Positions 9,806 to 18,322 of a stretch of 64,000 nucleotides of DNA are shown in pieces. The position numbers and the translations under genes were made by a program. Origin of the DNA: an uncultured Methanobrevibacter sp. Lineage in GTDB: Archaea; Methanobacteriota; Methanobacteria; Methanobacteriales; Methanobacteriaceae. The notes beneath the pieces were generated by a model. The model did not search any database and had not been told where the DNA came from. It saw only the letters and a list, made by a program, of their open reading frames with translations. Where the stretch lies: the NCBI RefSeq assembly GCF_902764455.1, contig NZ_CACWVY010000011.1, forward strand, positions 1 to 64,000, in the 5' to 3' direction. Positions within the stretch are counted from its first letter, which is position 1. Every line of letters begins with the position of its first letter.

Positions 9806-10743
9806 TTTTCAACCTCCTTTAACTCCTTGATAACTGAATCTATCGGTACCGTATGTGCCTTAACACCGATTACCTTATCAAAATCACCGCCCATTGCAAG
9901 TGCAATGAACTGTGCAATATTTAAATGAATTGCTCTGAATTTTCTGCCTTCACGTTCTGAAATCAGATGCTGGTACCTGTCAAACTGAATGTGACAGTTA
10001 GGACATAAATGCACCAAAATATCCACGTCCTCATCACAGATTGCATTCATCTTATCTGCAGTAGCCGTAAATGACAGGTCAGGATTGGAATACCTCTGTC
10101 TGAATCCTGTTCCGCAGGTTGCTCTTTTGTGGTCATACCATCCGATTGTCTGGCATCCGCATTCAGCTATAATTTCATCCATGATATTCGGGTCCCTTAC
10201 TCCTCCGATAGTGTCCTCATAATGTACTTTACAGTAATGGCATCCGTGATGAGTGGCAATTGTATAATCGCTTAAATCATATTTGATATGTTTTTTAATC
10301 TCATCCTTTTTGCTGTAAAAAATATCGACAACGTGGAAAATGTTTTCAGTAGGTTTCAGGTCATCCTTTTCATATTTCAGGTGTGAAAGTCCGTTTTCAT
10401 CAAACAGTTCGTTAATGTGATTTCTCAAATCATCCTTTTTATTTAATAGTTTTACTGATTTTTTGTTGATTGCATAGCAGGTTGCACACATCATGACAAG
10501 ATTTGGCCTTCCTATGTCTTTTGCTATTCTGAAATTCCTTGCTCCAATAGCTGAGGTGTCAATCTGATTAAATACATCTGAGTAATGTCCAAGACCAGTA
10601 CAGCATGTCTGCTTTTCTGAAATAGCATAATCGATTCCCAGTTTATCGAAAACGAATTTTGTTGATGCCTCAACACCGGGATATTCCACACTTACAAGAC
10701 AACTCCTAAACAGTAAAATGTCCTTATCGGGAACCTGTTTCAT
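9802..10743 (-). CDS. HdrB-like subunit (CCG domain protein)
   Basis: HdrB carries two non-cubane 4Fe-4S clusters and reduces the CoM-S-S-CoB disulfide in the canonical enzyme. The proximal CCG set is complete here: C15, C47-C48, C86, C89. In the distal set C168, C210, C247 and C250 are present, but the expected Cys-Cys pair reads T209-C210 (RATCGTGF). One ligand therefore seems lost, although C195 or C197 could compensate. The gene overlaps hdrA by 4 bases and hdrC by 4 bases, and a GGAGG site precedes the ATG. At 313 residues it is close to the family length. The disulfide or persulfide substrate is not known. I infer a dedicated role in the comA operon. Confidence 0.85.
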   Translation of the reverse strand: MKQVPDKDILLFRSCLVSVEYPGVEASTKFVFDKLGIDYAISEKQTCCTGLGHYSDVFNQIDTSAIGARNFRIAKDIGRPNLVMMCATCYAINKKSVKLLNKKDDLRNHINELFDENGLSHLKYEKDDLKPTENIFHVVDIFYSKKDEIKKHIKYDLSDYTIATHHGCHYCKVHYEDTIGGVRDPNIMDEIIAECGCQTIGWYDHKRATCGTGFRQRYSNPDLSFTATADKMNAICDEDVDILVHLCPNCHIQFDRYQHLISEREGRKFRAIHLNIAQFIALAMGGDFDKVIGVKAHTVPIDSVIKELKEVEK

Positions 10744-11342
10744 TTTACATCCTCCTCAGTTGCTCTTATCTTTTCAATTTTATCTTTAAATCCGGTTATT
10801 GTCAGTATTGTGCTTACTTCATCAATGACTTCCTGAGACGGCATCAGAGGCGGGTCAAGTTCCAGCTCTTGTCTGATTTCATCCAGGTTCTGTCTGAAGT
10901 CCCACCATCCGGGAACGTCACGGTCAATGTCTTCGAAAAATCTTTCAGGAATTGCACCGATTGCAGCCGTAAAGTATGAATCTGCAAATCCCATGTATTC
11001 ATAAAGTTTATCGTAGCCTATCTCATTTTCGATGGCAATCTGTTTTAGTATTTGGTTTACTTCACATACGCTGTTTCCAACAGGACATACGCTGTGGCAG
11101 GTATAGCAATAAAAGCAGTTCCAGATGTTATCATCATTGAGGATTGTTTCATCGCCGTCCAAAACCCTTTCTATAATTTCTCGAGGATTGTAGTGTGAAT
11201 GGCGTGCTGCAGGACATGTGGATGTGCACATACCGCATTGAACGCATTTCAGAACTCCTTCATCCTTTGAGTTTTTGACATCACTAATGATTCTTTCTGC
11301 AAAATCAATTGGTGAGTCTGTAATCTTTTGCTGGTTTGACAT
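10740..11342 (-). CDS. HdrC-like Fe-S subunit
   Basis: A 200-residue protein with two complete 4Fe-4S motifs: C33-C36-C39-C43 (CVQCGMCTSTCP) and C76-C79-C82-C86 (CFYCYTCHSVCP). HdrC passes electrons between HdrA and HdrB. The helical remainder fits the family. A GGTGG ribosome-binding site precedes the ATG, 8 bases after the upstream gene ends, and its stop overlaps hdrB. The gene order hdrC-hdrB-hdrA in one transcript differs from the common separation of hdrA from hdrCB in Methanobacteriales. This argues that it is a second, specialised set. Confidence 0.87.
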   Translation of the reverse strand: MSNQQKITDSPIDFAERIISDVKNSKDEGVLKCVQCGMCTSTCPAARHSHYNPREIIERVLDGDETILNDDNIWNCFYCYTCHSVCPVGNSVCEVNQILKQIAIENEIGYDKLYEYMGFADSYFTAAIGAIPERFFEDIDRDVPGWWDFRQNLDEIRQELELDPPLMPSQEVIDEVSTILTITGFKDKIEKIRATEEDVK

Positions 11343-11350
11343 CTAACCAC

Positions 11351-12604
11351 CTATAATTTAAACTCTTTATTTTCAATCATTTTCTTTAATTTTAATGACA
11401 GTTTGTTTCCTCTTAATCTGTCTGACTGTCTGCATATAATAGGTATATTGACATTGCTGCCGTTAATGTTTAAATCGACGCTGCCTGTATCCATATCAAA
11501 TGCTGCGTTTGGACAGTAGTTAGCACACATTCCGCAGCCGAAACAGTGTGCAATGTTTAATCTCTGATTTTTGAATGCATTTGTAGGACATATCTCTTCT
11601 GCCACACAATTTTCACAACCAGAACATTTATCACGGTCGTATTGAGGTCTTAAGTCATAATCTCCCCATAATTCTGCATAATTGGTTTCACCAAGAGGCA
11701 GGTGACGCCCTTTAATGTCAGCTACAGGTATGCCTACCTCTTCATCGGTAACGAGCAGATTGTTATATATTTCCTCATTTAAAACAGGTATAGGAATAGC
11801 TACAGTATCATATATCTCTCCTCCCTGACCTGTTTTAAATCCGCCTATATAGTAGGGATCCATTTTTGTTAAATCAGCAGATAACATTAAGTTTGGTTTT
11901 TCAGGACTTGATCTTGTTCCGTCACCGAGAATATAACCCTGCGCTCCATTGATTAGAACCTTTGAGCCTTCCTTTATTGCATTGTGAGGAATGTCATTTT
12001 GAAGAGGGTTTAAATCTCCGCAGCCTGAAAATGTCAGCCCCCTTAAGTTTCCTTCAAGAGGTGTTGCTGCAAAAATTGACGGAACTGATTCTTTATTTGG
12101 ATTTGTAAATGCAGTATAGTTTTTAAATGCCATACGTGCTCCTATGATTTGTCCACGTGTAATATCTTCCATAGTTATTGTGTTTTCTATAGTCTTGCCG
12201 TCGACACTTTCAACCCGTACATTTACCTCTTTTCCTTCAAGAAGTTCTTTTAGTAAAAATCCTCCGCCGTAATTTTCATCATAAATGGAATGTGCTGTTC
12301 CGTGAAGTATCACATCAACTGAACCTAACCATTCATTCGGACACGGTCCTGCATATGCAGGTACGCCGTTTATGTAAACTTCACGTGCTCTTATGAATTC
12401 TCCTGGCTCGGATATAATGAAGTTTAAGATTGCAGCCGTTCCGCTCATAACTCCACATGTTCCTGTTGTTACCACATCAACGTCTTCAAAACTTGGAGTG
12501 TCCCCTTTTTTAATGAGTTTTTTGAATTCTTCAGCAGTGTAAATCTTTGCTTCGCCATTTTCGATTTTTTTGTTGATTTCGCCAACGGTTCTATTATTAG
12601 TCAA
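11351..12604 (-). CDS. COG1900/DUF39 sulfur-insertion enzyme fused to a 2x[4Fe-4S] ferredoxin
   Basis: The family converts aldehydes to thiols; members make homocysteine from aspartate semialdehyde. As I recall, a methanogen COG1900 paralogue was reported to convert sulfoacetaldehyde to coenzyme M. Visible here are an N-terminal DUF39 domain with Cys near 50, 88 and 195 (TGTCGVMSG, AYAGPCPNEW, FSGCGDLNP). A C-terminal ferredoxin follows with C-X2-C-X2-C near 327 and CFGCGMCANYCP near 354. The most likely start is TTG 12604, six bases after AGGTG; the GTG nine bases upstream lies inside that site. Sitting directly after comA and before hdrCBA, it is the best candidate here for the last step of coenzyme M synthesis. 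A homocysteine role remains possible. Confidence 0.8.
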   Translation of the reverse strand: MTNNRTVGEINKKIENGEAKIYTAEEFKKLIKKGDTPSFEDVDVVTTGTCGVMSGTAAILNFIISEPGEFIRAREVYINGVPAYAGPCPNEWLGSVDVILHGTAHSIYDENYGGGFLLKELLEGKEVNVRVESVDGKTIENTITMEDITRGQIIGARMAFKNYTAFTNPNKESVPSIFAATPLEGNLRGLTFSGCGDLNPLQNDIPHNAIKEGSKVLINGAQGYILGDGTRSSPEKPNLMLSADLTKMDPYYIGGFKTGQGGEIYDTVAIPIPVLNEEIYNNLLVTDEEVGIPVADIKGRHLPLGETNYAELWGDYDLRPQYDRDKCSGCENCVAEEICPTNAFKNQRLNIAHCFGCGMCANYCPNAAFDMDTGSVDLNINGSNVNIPIICRQSDRLRGNKLSLKLKKMIENKEFKL

Positions 12605-12616
12605 TTGGAACACCTT

Positions 12617-13387
12617 TTAAATTTTTCCTAATGTATCTCCCCTTAAACCCTGTCTTAATGTTTCAAGAGATGTTATGTCATCTGATGAAATATTTCCAAG
12701 ATTAACTGTATTTCCAAGTTTGAGTATGAAAAATACCTGCTGGTCCTTGTTTGGAGCTTCCCAGAGAATTTTGTTTCCGTCGAAATTATCGAGAATATAA
12801 TCTATCTCATCCTCTTTGGCATTTCCGGATTTATCAAATATTCCTATATTTTTTCCGCCTTCCCTTGCCTCCACAATGACAAGTGAAGATCCTGCATCCA
12901 GTTCCTCCTGCATATATTCTATTCTTTCATCCAGTGTGAGTTCCTTATCCAAATCAGGATTTTTTTTACCCACTTCAGAGAGAACTTCAAATCCGTTTTC
13001 TCTGGCCATGCTTATGCATTTGAGTTTTTCATCATGGGATATGCTGGTTGAACCGTCTGAAATTTCCACAGCAGGAAATCCTAAATTACGGGCTTCCTCA
13101 AAGAATTCGTCAAGTTTATCTGCCATGTAGGCCAACTCAAAAAGTGTTCCCCCTGTGTATGGAGTAATGTCATGGGCCTTATACATTTCAACTTTAGCTT
13201 TAATTATGTCCTGTTCATGAACTATGGATGTTCCCCATCCGAATTTAAGATAGTCCACATATTCTCCGGAAATATTCATCAGGCTTTCTGCTGTTTCAAG
13301 GCCCAGGCCTTTGTCCAAAACCATTGTGATTCCGCACTTTCTTGGTTTTGCTTCTCTTTTTTTTGATAAAAATTCAAAAGATTTCAA
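12617..13387 (-). CDS. comA: Phosphosulfolactate synthase ComA
   Basis: ComA adds sulfite to phosphoenolpyruvate, the first step of coenzyme M biosynthesis in this lineage. The 256-residue TIM-barrel protein matches the family in length and motifs: ITMVLDKGLGL near 20, YLKFGWGTS near 47, and AVEISDGSTSIS near 105. The first codon is TTG, preceded by GTGAT, which matches the archaeal anti-Shine-Dalgarno sequence; no nearer ATG keeps the conserved N-terminus. It is the first gene of a five-gene operon with a sulfur-insertion enzyme and Hdr-like subunits. Confidence 0.9.
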   Translation of the reverse strand: MKSFEFLSKKREAKPRKCGITMVLDKGLGLETAESLMNISGEYVDYLKFGWGTSIVHEQDIIKAKVEMYKAHDITPYTGGTLFELAYMADKLDEFFEEARNLGFPAVEISDGSTSISHDEKLKCISMARENGFEVLSEVGKKNPDLDKELTLDERIEYMQEELDAGSSLVIVEAREGGKNIGIFDKSGNAKEDEIDYILDNFDGNKILWEAPNKDQQVFFILKLGNTVNLGNISSDDITSLETLRQGLRGDTLGKI

Positions 13388-13433
13388 AATATCACGCGTG
13401 TTAATTTTTTTTAATTATAATTAATATGTAATT

Positions 13434-13444
13434 GTATAAATAAG
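13434..13444 (-). promoter_or_regulatory. Candidate TATA box of the comA-hdr operon
   Basis: CTTATTTATAC on the minus strand lies about 47 bases upstream of the comA TTG. This leaves room for a leader of roughly 20 bases that holds the GTGAT site. It was identified by motif only. Confidence 0.45.
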
Positions 13445-13509
13445 TTTTTAACACTTTGCTTTTAAAAAAAAAATTGGTTTCAAAAAAAAAGAAAAAAAGT
13501 TAAGAAAAA

Positions 13510-13797
13510 TTAGTCTGCCCTCATTTCATTTTCAGATCTTGTAACTAAATCTGCTAATGAATTTCTAACATTTTCCGGAATGGACTCGTTTTCCTTATCT
13601 GCAATTAATTGTGCAATAATCTTACATAAAACAAAAATAGCGTGTTTATGCTCAGCTTTGGTTTTGTGAATATGATGGGGACTAATTTTTAGGGAAATAT
13701 ATTCGCTGCAATCATTGGTAATCTGGTCATCTTCTGCTAAATATTTTAAAACATATACTAAAAATTGATGTAATTGTATCATTTCGTCTTTATACAT
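13510..13797 (-). CDS. UPF0058 family protein
   Basis: A 95-residue helical protein of a small archaeal family of unknown function. It starts MYKDEMIQLHQFLVYVLKYL and contains the His-rich stretch SPHHIHKTKAEHKHA near residues 56-70. It has no membrane segment and no metal-binding cysteine pair. It is monocistronic: T-runs follow the stop, and an inverted repeat lies just upstream of the start. Confidence 0.8.
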   Translation of the reverse strand: MYKDEMIQLHQFLVYVLKYLAEDDQITNDCSEYISLKISPHHIHKTKAEHKHAIFVLCKIIAQLIADKENESIPENVRNSLADLVTRSENEMRAD

Positions 13798-14115
13798 TAT
13801 ATCTAACCCAATTAACTAATTTTATGTTAGTTAAAAATTAACTCATTTTTTCTATAAAATAATATTAATTTTAATCATATTTAAATATTGCATTAAAAAA
13901 TAACTTACATATCTCCTTAATCAACTAAATTTAACATGACATTAAGGTTAAATTAATTAATTTTTCAAAATAATATTATGTGATTGTTACATGTAGATTG
14001 GTTCAGATGAAAAATATGATTGAATAATTAAAGTCAATAATATTGAAAATTTGATTTATTAAAGAGCAAGTGTATTAAAAAAATATCAGTTTAGTTAAAG
14101 CTTTCTTAATGTAAA
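13798..14115. other. 318-base AT-rich intergenic region
   Basis: It lies upstream of the UPF0058 gene and downstream of UPF0280. Apart from the inverted repeat at 13812-13834 I see no ORF with coding character, no tRNA and no long hairpin. It probably holds the UPF0058 promoter. Confidence 0.6.
13812..13834. promoter_or_regulatory. Inverted repeat upstream of the UPF0058 gene, possible operator
   Basis: TTAACTAA (13812-13819) and TTAGTTAA (13827-13834) are perfect 8-base arms separated by 7 bases, 15 bases before the UPF0058 start. It could bind a dimeric regulator or fold in the leader. The region is so AT-rich that chance is a fair alternative. Confidence 0.3.
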
Positions 14116-14832
14116 TCATAGGTTAAGATGAAATTCTTTGCTTTCTATGACTTTCGGGAGTTTTCCAATAGTTGCAACACTCCCGTCACAAATAATTAAT
14201 GCACCCTCAAAATAGGACCTGAACTCATCGGCGCACTCAAGAGCATTCATAACCTTATCCTCACTGGTATCGCCGTTGACACTGTTTGCAATTTTAGTTG
14301 AAAGCCCGTCGCAAACTGCAGGAGAATTTCCAATGACAGTAACGCTGTCAGACTCTCCAAAACTTATTGAATGACCGATTTTTCCAGAGGAAGTGCAGAT
14401 TCCAAGGGGTTTTTTACGTTTTTTGATTTCAAAGGCAATATTGTTTCCCAGAACATCATTGTTGGAATAAATTCCGCACAATACCTTCCGATCATTTATC
14501 ATTGCAATGTCGCCGCCGTTTTCTACAATTGAATAGAAAGATCCCAGCCGGATGAGATAATCCAGTGACATCTCAGAAATTGTTCCGGCCACACATGCCA
14601 TAGGTCCCACATCACAAATATCAGATGCTCCAATCATCTTTACTACAATGTCTGCCAAATTATCCTGGGGAATTTTAAGGGGACTCATGGAAATGAGAAA
14701 ATCATTGTTTCTTAAAATATAGTCTTTCAAATCCCTTCGGATATTGAATATAAATCTTTTCAGGTCATGATTTTCCAAATCTGTGGTAAGGCGGATATGA
14801 GTTTCATCCAAATCAATCTTTGTGAAATTCAT
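14116..14832 (-). CDS. UPF0280 family protein (ApbE-like fold)
   Basis: A 238-residue archaeal protein related to the ApbE flavin-transferase fold; its reaction is not established. Recognisable segments are MGPMACVAG-type (DVGPMACVAGTISE near 97-110), ENGGDIAM near 125 and GICTSSGKIGHSISFG near 143-158. The start at 14832 has no ribosome-binding site, which suggests a leaderless transcript. It is divergent from cpgS with only 44 bases between the start codons, so the two promoters must overlap. Confidence 0.8.
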   Translation of the reverse strand: MNFTKIDLDETHIRLTTDLENHDLKRFIFNIRRDLKDYILRNNDFLISMSPLKIPQDNLADIVVKMIGASDICDVGPMACVAGTISEMSLDYLIRLGSFYSIVENGGDIAMINDRKVLCGIYSNNDVLGNNIAFEIKKRKKPLGICTSSGKIGHSISFGESDSVTVIGNSPAVCDGLSTKIANSVNGDTSEDKVMNALECADEFRSYFEGALIICDGSVATIGKLPKVIESKEFHLNL

Positions 14833-14876
14833 ATTTAATAATTAAACTTTTTATTTATTAAAACAATAGTATTATC

Positions 14877-16256
14877 ATGAAAGCCTTAAACAAAATGCTT
14901 TGTTTAGTTGATGGTGAACACTACCTGCCAGTCACACAAGAAGCAATAGATACCTTAAACAATTTAGAACACATTGATATTATAGGTGCTGTTTTTATCG
15001 GAGGAACCGAAAAGCTAAGAGACGATTCCGAAGAATCTTACTCTGAAAAATTAGGAGTTCCGGTTCAGTTTGCAAAAGACAAGGACATTCCCTATGACAT
15101 TATTGTTGAAATGATTAAAAAATACGATGCTGATACAGTATTTGATTTAAGTGACGAACCTATATTGGATTATCCGAAAAGATTCAAGATTGCATGCAAG
15201 GTTTTAAATGAAGGAATTACCTATGAAGGACCTGATTTTAAATTCGAACCTACAAGCCAATATGAAATCATGGAAAAACCTTCAATAACAATTTTAGGAA
15301 CCGGAAAACGTATCGGAAAAACTGCAGTTTCAGGATTCGTATCAAGACTGATTGATAAAAACGGCTATGAACCATGCGTTATTGCGATGGGAAGAGGCGG
15401 ACCTGAAGAGCCTGAAATCGTGCATGGTGAAAAATTAAAAATCAATGCAGAGTTCCTGCTTGAACAGTCAGAAAAGGGTGTGCATGCAGCAAGTGACCAT
15501 TGGGAAGATGCACTGATGAGCAGAATTTTAACAATAGGATGCAGACGCTGCGGCGGAGGAATGGCCGGTGAAGTATTTATGACAAATATGAAAAAAGGAG
15601 CAAAACTAGCTAATGAAGTAGACTCCAAATTTGCCATATTTGAAGGAAGCGGAGCTGCAATACCTCCAATTAAAACAAATAAGAAAATAGTGCTTGTGGG
15701 AGCAAACCAGCCTATTGAAAACCTGACAACTTACTTCGGACCATACAGGATTGGACTTGGCGATCTGATTATCCTTACAATGTGTGAAGAGCCGATGTGT
15801 TCAGATGAAAAGATAGCTCAGATTGAAGAGTTTGTAAGTGAAGTCAATCCCGATGCAACAGTCATATCCACAGTGTTCAGGCCTAAGCCGCTTGACAATA
15901 TTGAAGGTAAAAAGGTACTCTTTGCAACAACCGCACCTGAGGCAGTTAAAGACAAGCTTGTGGAATATCTGGAAAGCAACTATAACTGTAAAGTTATAGG
16001 AACAACAGCTCACCTCTCCAACAGACCGCTTTTACGCCAGGACATGGAAAAATACATGGACAAGGCCGACGTCATGTTAACCGAGCTGAAAGCAGCCGCA
16101 GTTGATGTTGCAACCAAGGATGCGATAGCACACGGACTGGATGTTGTCTACTGTGACAATATTCCTGTAGCCATAAACGATAACTATCCCAAACTGGACA
16201 AGTCAGTTTTAAAAATAGTTGATAGTGCAATTGATGATTTTAACAAATCATCATAA
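14877..16256 (+). CDS. cpgS: Cyclic 2,3-diphosphoglycerate synthetase
   Basis: CpgS closes 2,3-diphosphoglycerate to the cyclic anhydride using ATP. The product is a large phosphate and potassium counter-ion pool in Methanobacteriales. The 459-residue protein starts [18 protein letters not shown], as family members do. It carries a P-loop-like [15 protein letters not shown] near 139-153 and a GRGGPEEPE segment near 172. No ribosome-binding site precedes ATG 14877, so it is probably leaderless. It is monocistronic and ends in a hairpin region shared with the convergent regulator gene. Confidence 0.88.
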   Translation: MKALNKMLCLVDGEHYLPVTQEAIDTLNNLEHIDIIGAVFIGGTEKLRDDSEESYSEKLGVPVQFAKDKDIPYDIIVEMIKKYDADTVFDLSDEPILDYPKRFKIACKVLNEGITYEGPDFKFEPTSQYEIMEKPSITILGTGKRIGKTAVSGFVSRLIDKNGYEPCVIAMGRGGPEEPEIVHGEKLKINAEFLLEQSEKGVHAASDHWEDALMSRILTIGCRRCGGGMAGEVFMTNMKKGAKLANEVDSKFAIFEGSGAAIPPIKTNKKIVLVGANQPIENLTTYFGPYRIGLGDLIILTMCEEPMCSDEKIAQIEEFVSEVNPDATVISTVFRPKPLDNIEGKKVLFATTAPEAVKDKLVEYLESNYNCKVIGTTAHLSNRPLLRQDMEKYMDKADVMLTELKAAAVDVATKDAIAHGLDVVYCDNIPVAINDNYPKLDKSVLKIVDSAIDDFNKSS

Positions 16257-16311
16257 CTATCATTTATAGGACTATGAAAAAATAAACAGCCAAAAATTTA
16301 AATTATTTCTG

Positions 16312-16336
16312 CAATTGATGATTAAATCATCAGTTG
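16312..16336. terminator. Hairpin between convergent cpgS and regulator genes
   Basis: CAATTGATGATT and AATCATCAGTTG form a 12-bp stem (one G-T pair) around a single A; in practice the loop will open wider. A similar sequence (caattgatgatttt...aaatcatcat) occurs at the very end of cpgS near 16228-16254, so the element appears duplicated. No strong T-run follows. Confidence 0.4.
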
Positions 16337-16394
16337 ACCTTTTGATTAAAAAATACGAATAATAATATTCAATATTGACATCATTAGAATAGAT

Positions 16395-16658
16395 TTAAAT
16401 ATATTTTAAAATTTCAAGACCCAAATCGGTGTTTTTATATAATCTACCTTTACGAGCATCCTCATTTAAACAAATAACAATATCTCGCTCTTTTAAATCT
16501 TTCAATACATTAGATACATGGTTTGTTCTCAAACCAATATCTTCAGCAATTGCAGATGGGATTTTAATATTCTCACCAATACTTTTAATAATATTGCACC
16601 TATACTGTGAAGCCATCACATAACCTACAATATCAAAAATCTCATCATTTTTACTCAT
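16395..16658 (-). CDS. Winged-helix transcriptional regulator
   Basis: An 87-residue ArsR/MarR-like DNA-binding protein: an N-terminal helix, then a helix-turn-helix (IPSAIAEDIGLRTNHVSNVL), then a basic wing (ARKGRLYKNTDLGLEIL). It has no ligand domain and no cysteines. ATG 16658 was chosen over an upstream TTG at 16676 because neither has a ribosome-binding site and MSKNDEIFDIV is the usual type of N-terminus. Its target is unknown. The nearest promoters are its own and that of mtxX. Confidence 0.75.
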   Translation of the reverse strand: MSKNDEIFDIVGYVMASQYRCNIIKSIGENIKIPSAIAEDIGLRTNHVSNVLKDLKERDIVICLNEDARKGRLYKNTDLGLEILKYI

Positions 16659-16788
16659 AATAGTTAATAACTTCAATCTATTATAAAAAATAAGTATATA
16701 ATTTATGCAATTTTATACACATTTTATGAATTTAAAATATTTTGTTAAAGCAAAAATTAATAAAAAACCAACATAAATATTATACATA

Positions 16789-17502
16789 ATGACAACAATA
16801 GCAATAGGAATAGGTAGAAATTTAAATATTTTAAAAGCTATCGAAATTTTTAAAAAAGACCATGAAATCGAAGTGAAACCGGTTCACAGTGATGATGAAT
16901 TGGCAAATTCAATACTCGATAAAAATATTGATGCCGTTGTTCGGGGTTCACTTGCCGCATCAGGCGTTATCAAAAAAGTCAAGAATGAATTTCCGGAAAT
17001 CTCAAGAGCAACATATGTAAACGGAGACGGACATGAATTTTTACTGACTCCAGTCGGAATCGATGAGGGAAATACAATTGAAGAAAAATTGAAAATAGCC
17101 AGAAACTGTGGAGAATTTTTAAAAAAACTTGGAAAAGAACCTAAAATTGCCGTTCTTGCAGATGGAAGAAAAGGAGACTACGGCAGAAGCGAAAAGATCT
17201 CACAGTCAATTGACGAGAGTGAAAAATTAACCGAGCTAATAAAAAATAATACTGATTTTGAAGTTAAAAACTATTATATTCTAATTGAACAGGCAATAGA
17301 AGACAAATGCAATGTCATAATTGCTCCTGACGGAATTATAGGAAATATAATATTCAGGACACTGGTTCTGGTTAATTCCTGGCCGAGCTATGGTGCAGTA
17401 ACATTTGGAATCGATGGAATATACATTGACACAAGCCGTGACCAAAGTGTCGAAGGATATCTCAGAAGCTTGATTTTTGCAAATAATTTAGCCAAACTTT
17501 AA
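16789..17502 (+). CDS. mtxX: Methanogenesis marker protein 4 / MtxX
   Basis: A 237-residue protein matching the methanogen-specific Mmp4/MtxX family, which has a phosphotransacetylase-like fold. Its role in methanogenesis is not established, and older annotations call it a methyltransferase-related protein. Recognisable segments are IAIGIGRN at the start, [16 protein letters not shown] near 47-62, [17 protein letters not shown] near 83-99 and [15 protein letters not shown] near 205-219. It precedes uppS by 52 bases and may be co-transcribed with uppS and tatD. Confidence 0.78.
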   Translation: MTTIAIGIGRNLNILKAIEIFKKDHEIEVKPVHSDDELANSILDKNIDAVVRGSLAASGVIKKVKNEFPEISRATYVNGDGHEFLLTPVGIDEGNTIEEKLKIARNCGEFLKKLGKEPKIAVLADGRKGDYGRSEKISQSIDESEKLTELIKNNTDFEVKNYYILIEQAIEDKCNVIIAPDGIIGNIIFRTLVLVNSWPSYGAVTFGIDGIYIDTSRDQSVEGYLRSLIFANNLAKL

Positions 17503-17554
17503 AAACTTTAAGCAATATAATATTAATTATTATAAAAATTTAAGGAATAAAAAA

Positions 17555-18319
17555 ATGGCAGAAAATATACTTTATAGACTATATGAATGGTATATTTCCA
17601 GAGGTCTGGTTCCGGAAAAAATGCCAAAGCATGTAGCTATAATTATGGATGGAAACAGAAGATATTCAAAACTCCAGGGAAATATAGATGTTCTTAAAGG
17701 CCATGAAATGGGAGTTGACACTTTAGAAAATGTTCTTGACTGGAGTGTTGAACTTGGAATAGAAATTGTTACTGCCTACGCATTTTCAACAGAAAACTTC
17801 AACAGACCAGAACATGAAGTTGAAGGATTAATGAAGTTATTCGTAATTAACTTCAAAAGACTAGTGAACCATGAAAAAATACACAAAAACGAAGTAAGAG
17901 TAAACGTTGTAGGCAGAACAGAATTACTGCCTGAAAGCGTACGTGAAGCAATTAGAGAAGCCGAAGAGGCAACAAAACATTACACCAAAAGAATATTCAA
18001 CTTAGCGATTGGTTATGACGGACGTTTGGAAATAGTCGATTCAATTAAAAAAATCATTGAAGATGTGGAAGCAGGAAAAGTTTCAATTGATGACGTTGAT
18101 GAAGACCTTGTAAGTAAAAACCTCTATACCGCAGGCCTTGCAGATCCTAACCTGATTATCAGAACAAGCGGTGAAGAGCGTTTGAGCGGATTTCTATTAT
18201 GGCAATCCTCATATTCAGAGCTTTATTTCTGTGAAACATTATGGCCCGAACTAAGGAAAGTTGATTTTATAAGAGCTATAAGATCCTATCAGGCAAGAGA
18301 CAGAAGATTTGGAGTATAA
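17555..18319 (+). CDS. uppS: cis-Prenyltransferase (polyprenyl diphosphate synthase, UppS family)
   Basis: It makes the long-chain polyprenyl diphosphate that becomes the lipid carrier for glycans, probably including pseudomurein precursors. Family motifs are all present: [14 protein letters not shown] near 25-40 with the catalytic Asp, [11 protein letters not shown] near 86-96, and [15 protein letters not shown] near 207-221. The length of 254 residues is normal. AAGGA precedes the ATG. Its stop is 3 bases before tatD. Confidence 0.93.
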   Translation: MAENILYRLYEWYISRGLVPEKMPKHVAIIMDGNRRYSKLQGNIDVLKGHEMGVDTLENVLDWSVELGIEIVTAYAFSTENFNRPEHEVEGLMKLFVINFKRLVNHEKIHKNEVRVNVVGRTELLPESVREAIREAEEATKHYTKRIFNLAIGYDGRLEIVDSIKKIIEDVEAGKVSIDDVDEDLVSKNLYTAGLADPNLIIRTSGEERLSGFLLWQSSYSELYFCETLWPELRKVDFIRAIRSYQARDRRFGV

Positions 18320-18322
18320 ACA

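Noticed and set aside
7496-11342. Canonical methanogenic heterodisulfide reductase
   Set aside because: The MvhD-like tail without Cys, the altered distal HdrB motif and the comA operon argue for a second specialised set; the canonical genes probably lie elsewhere.
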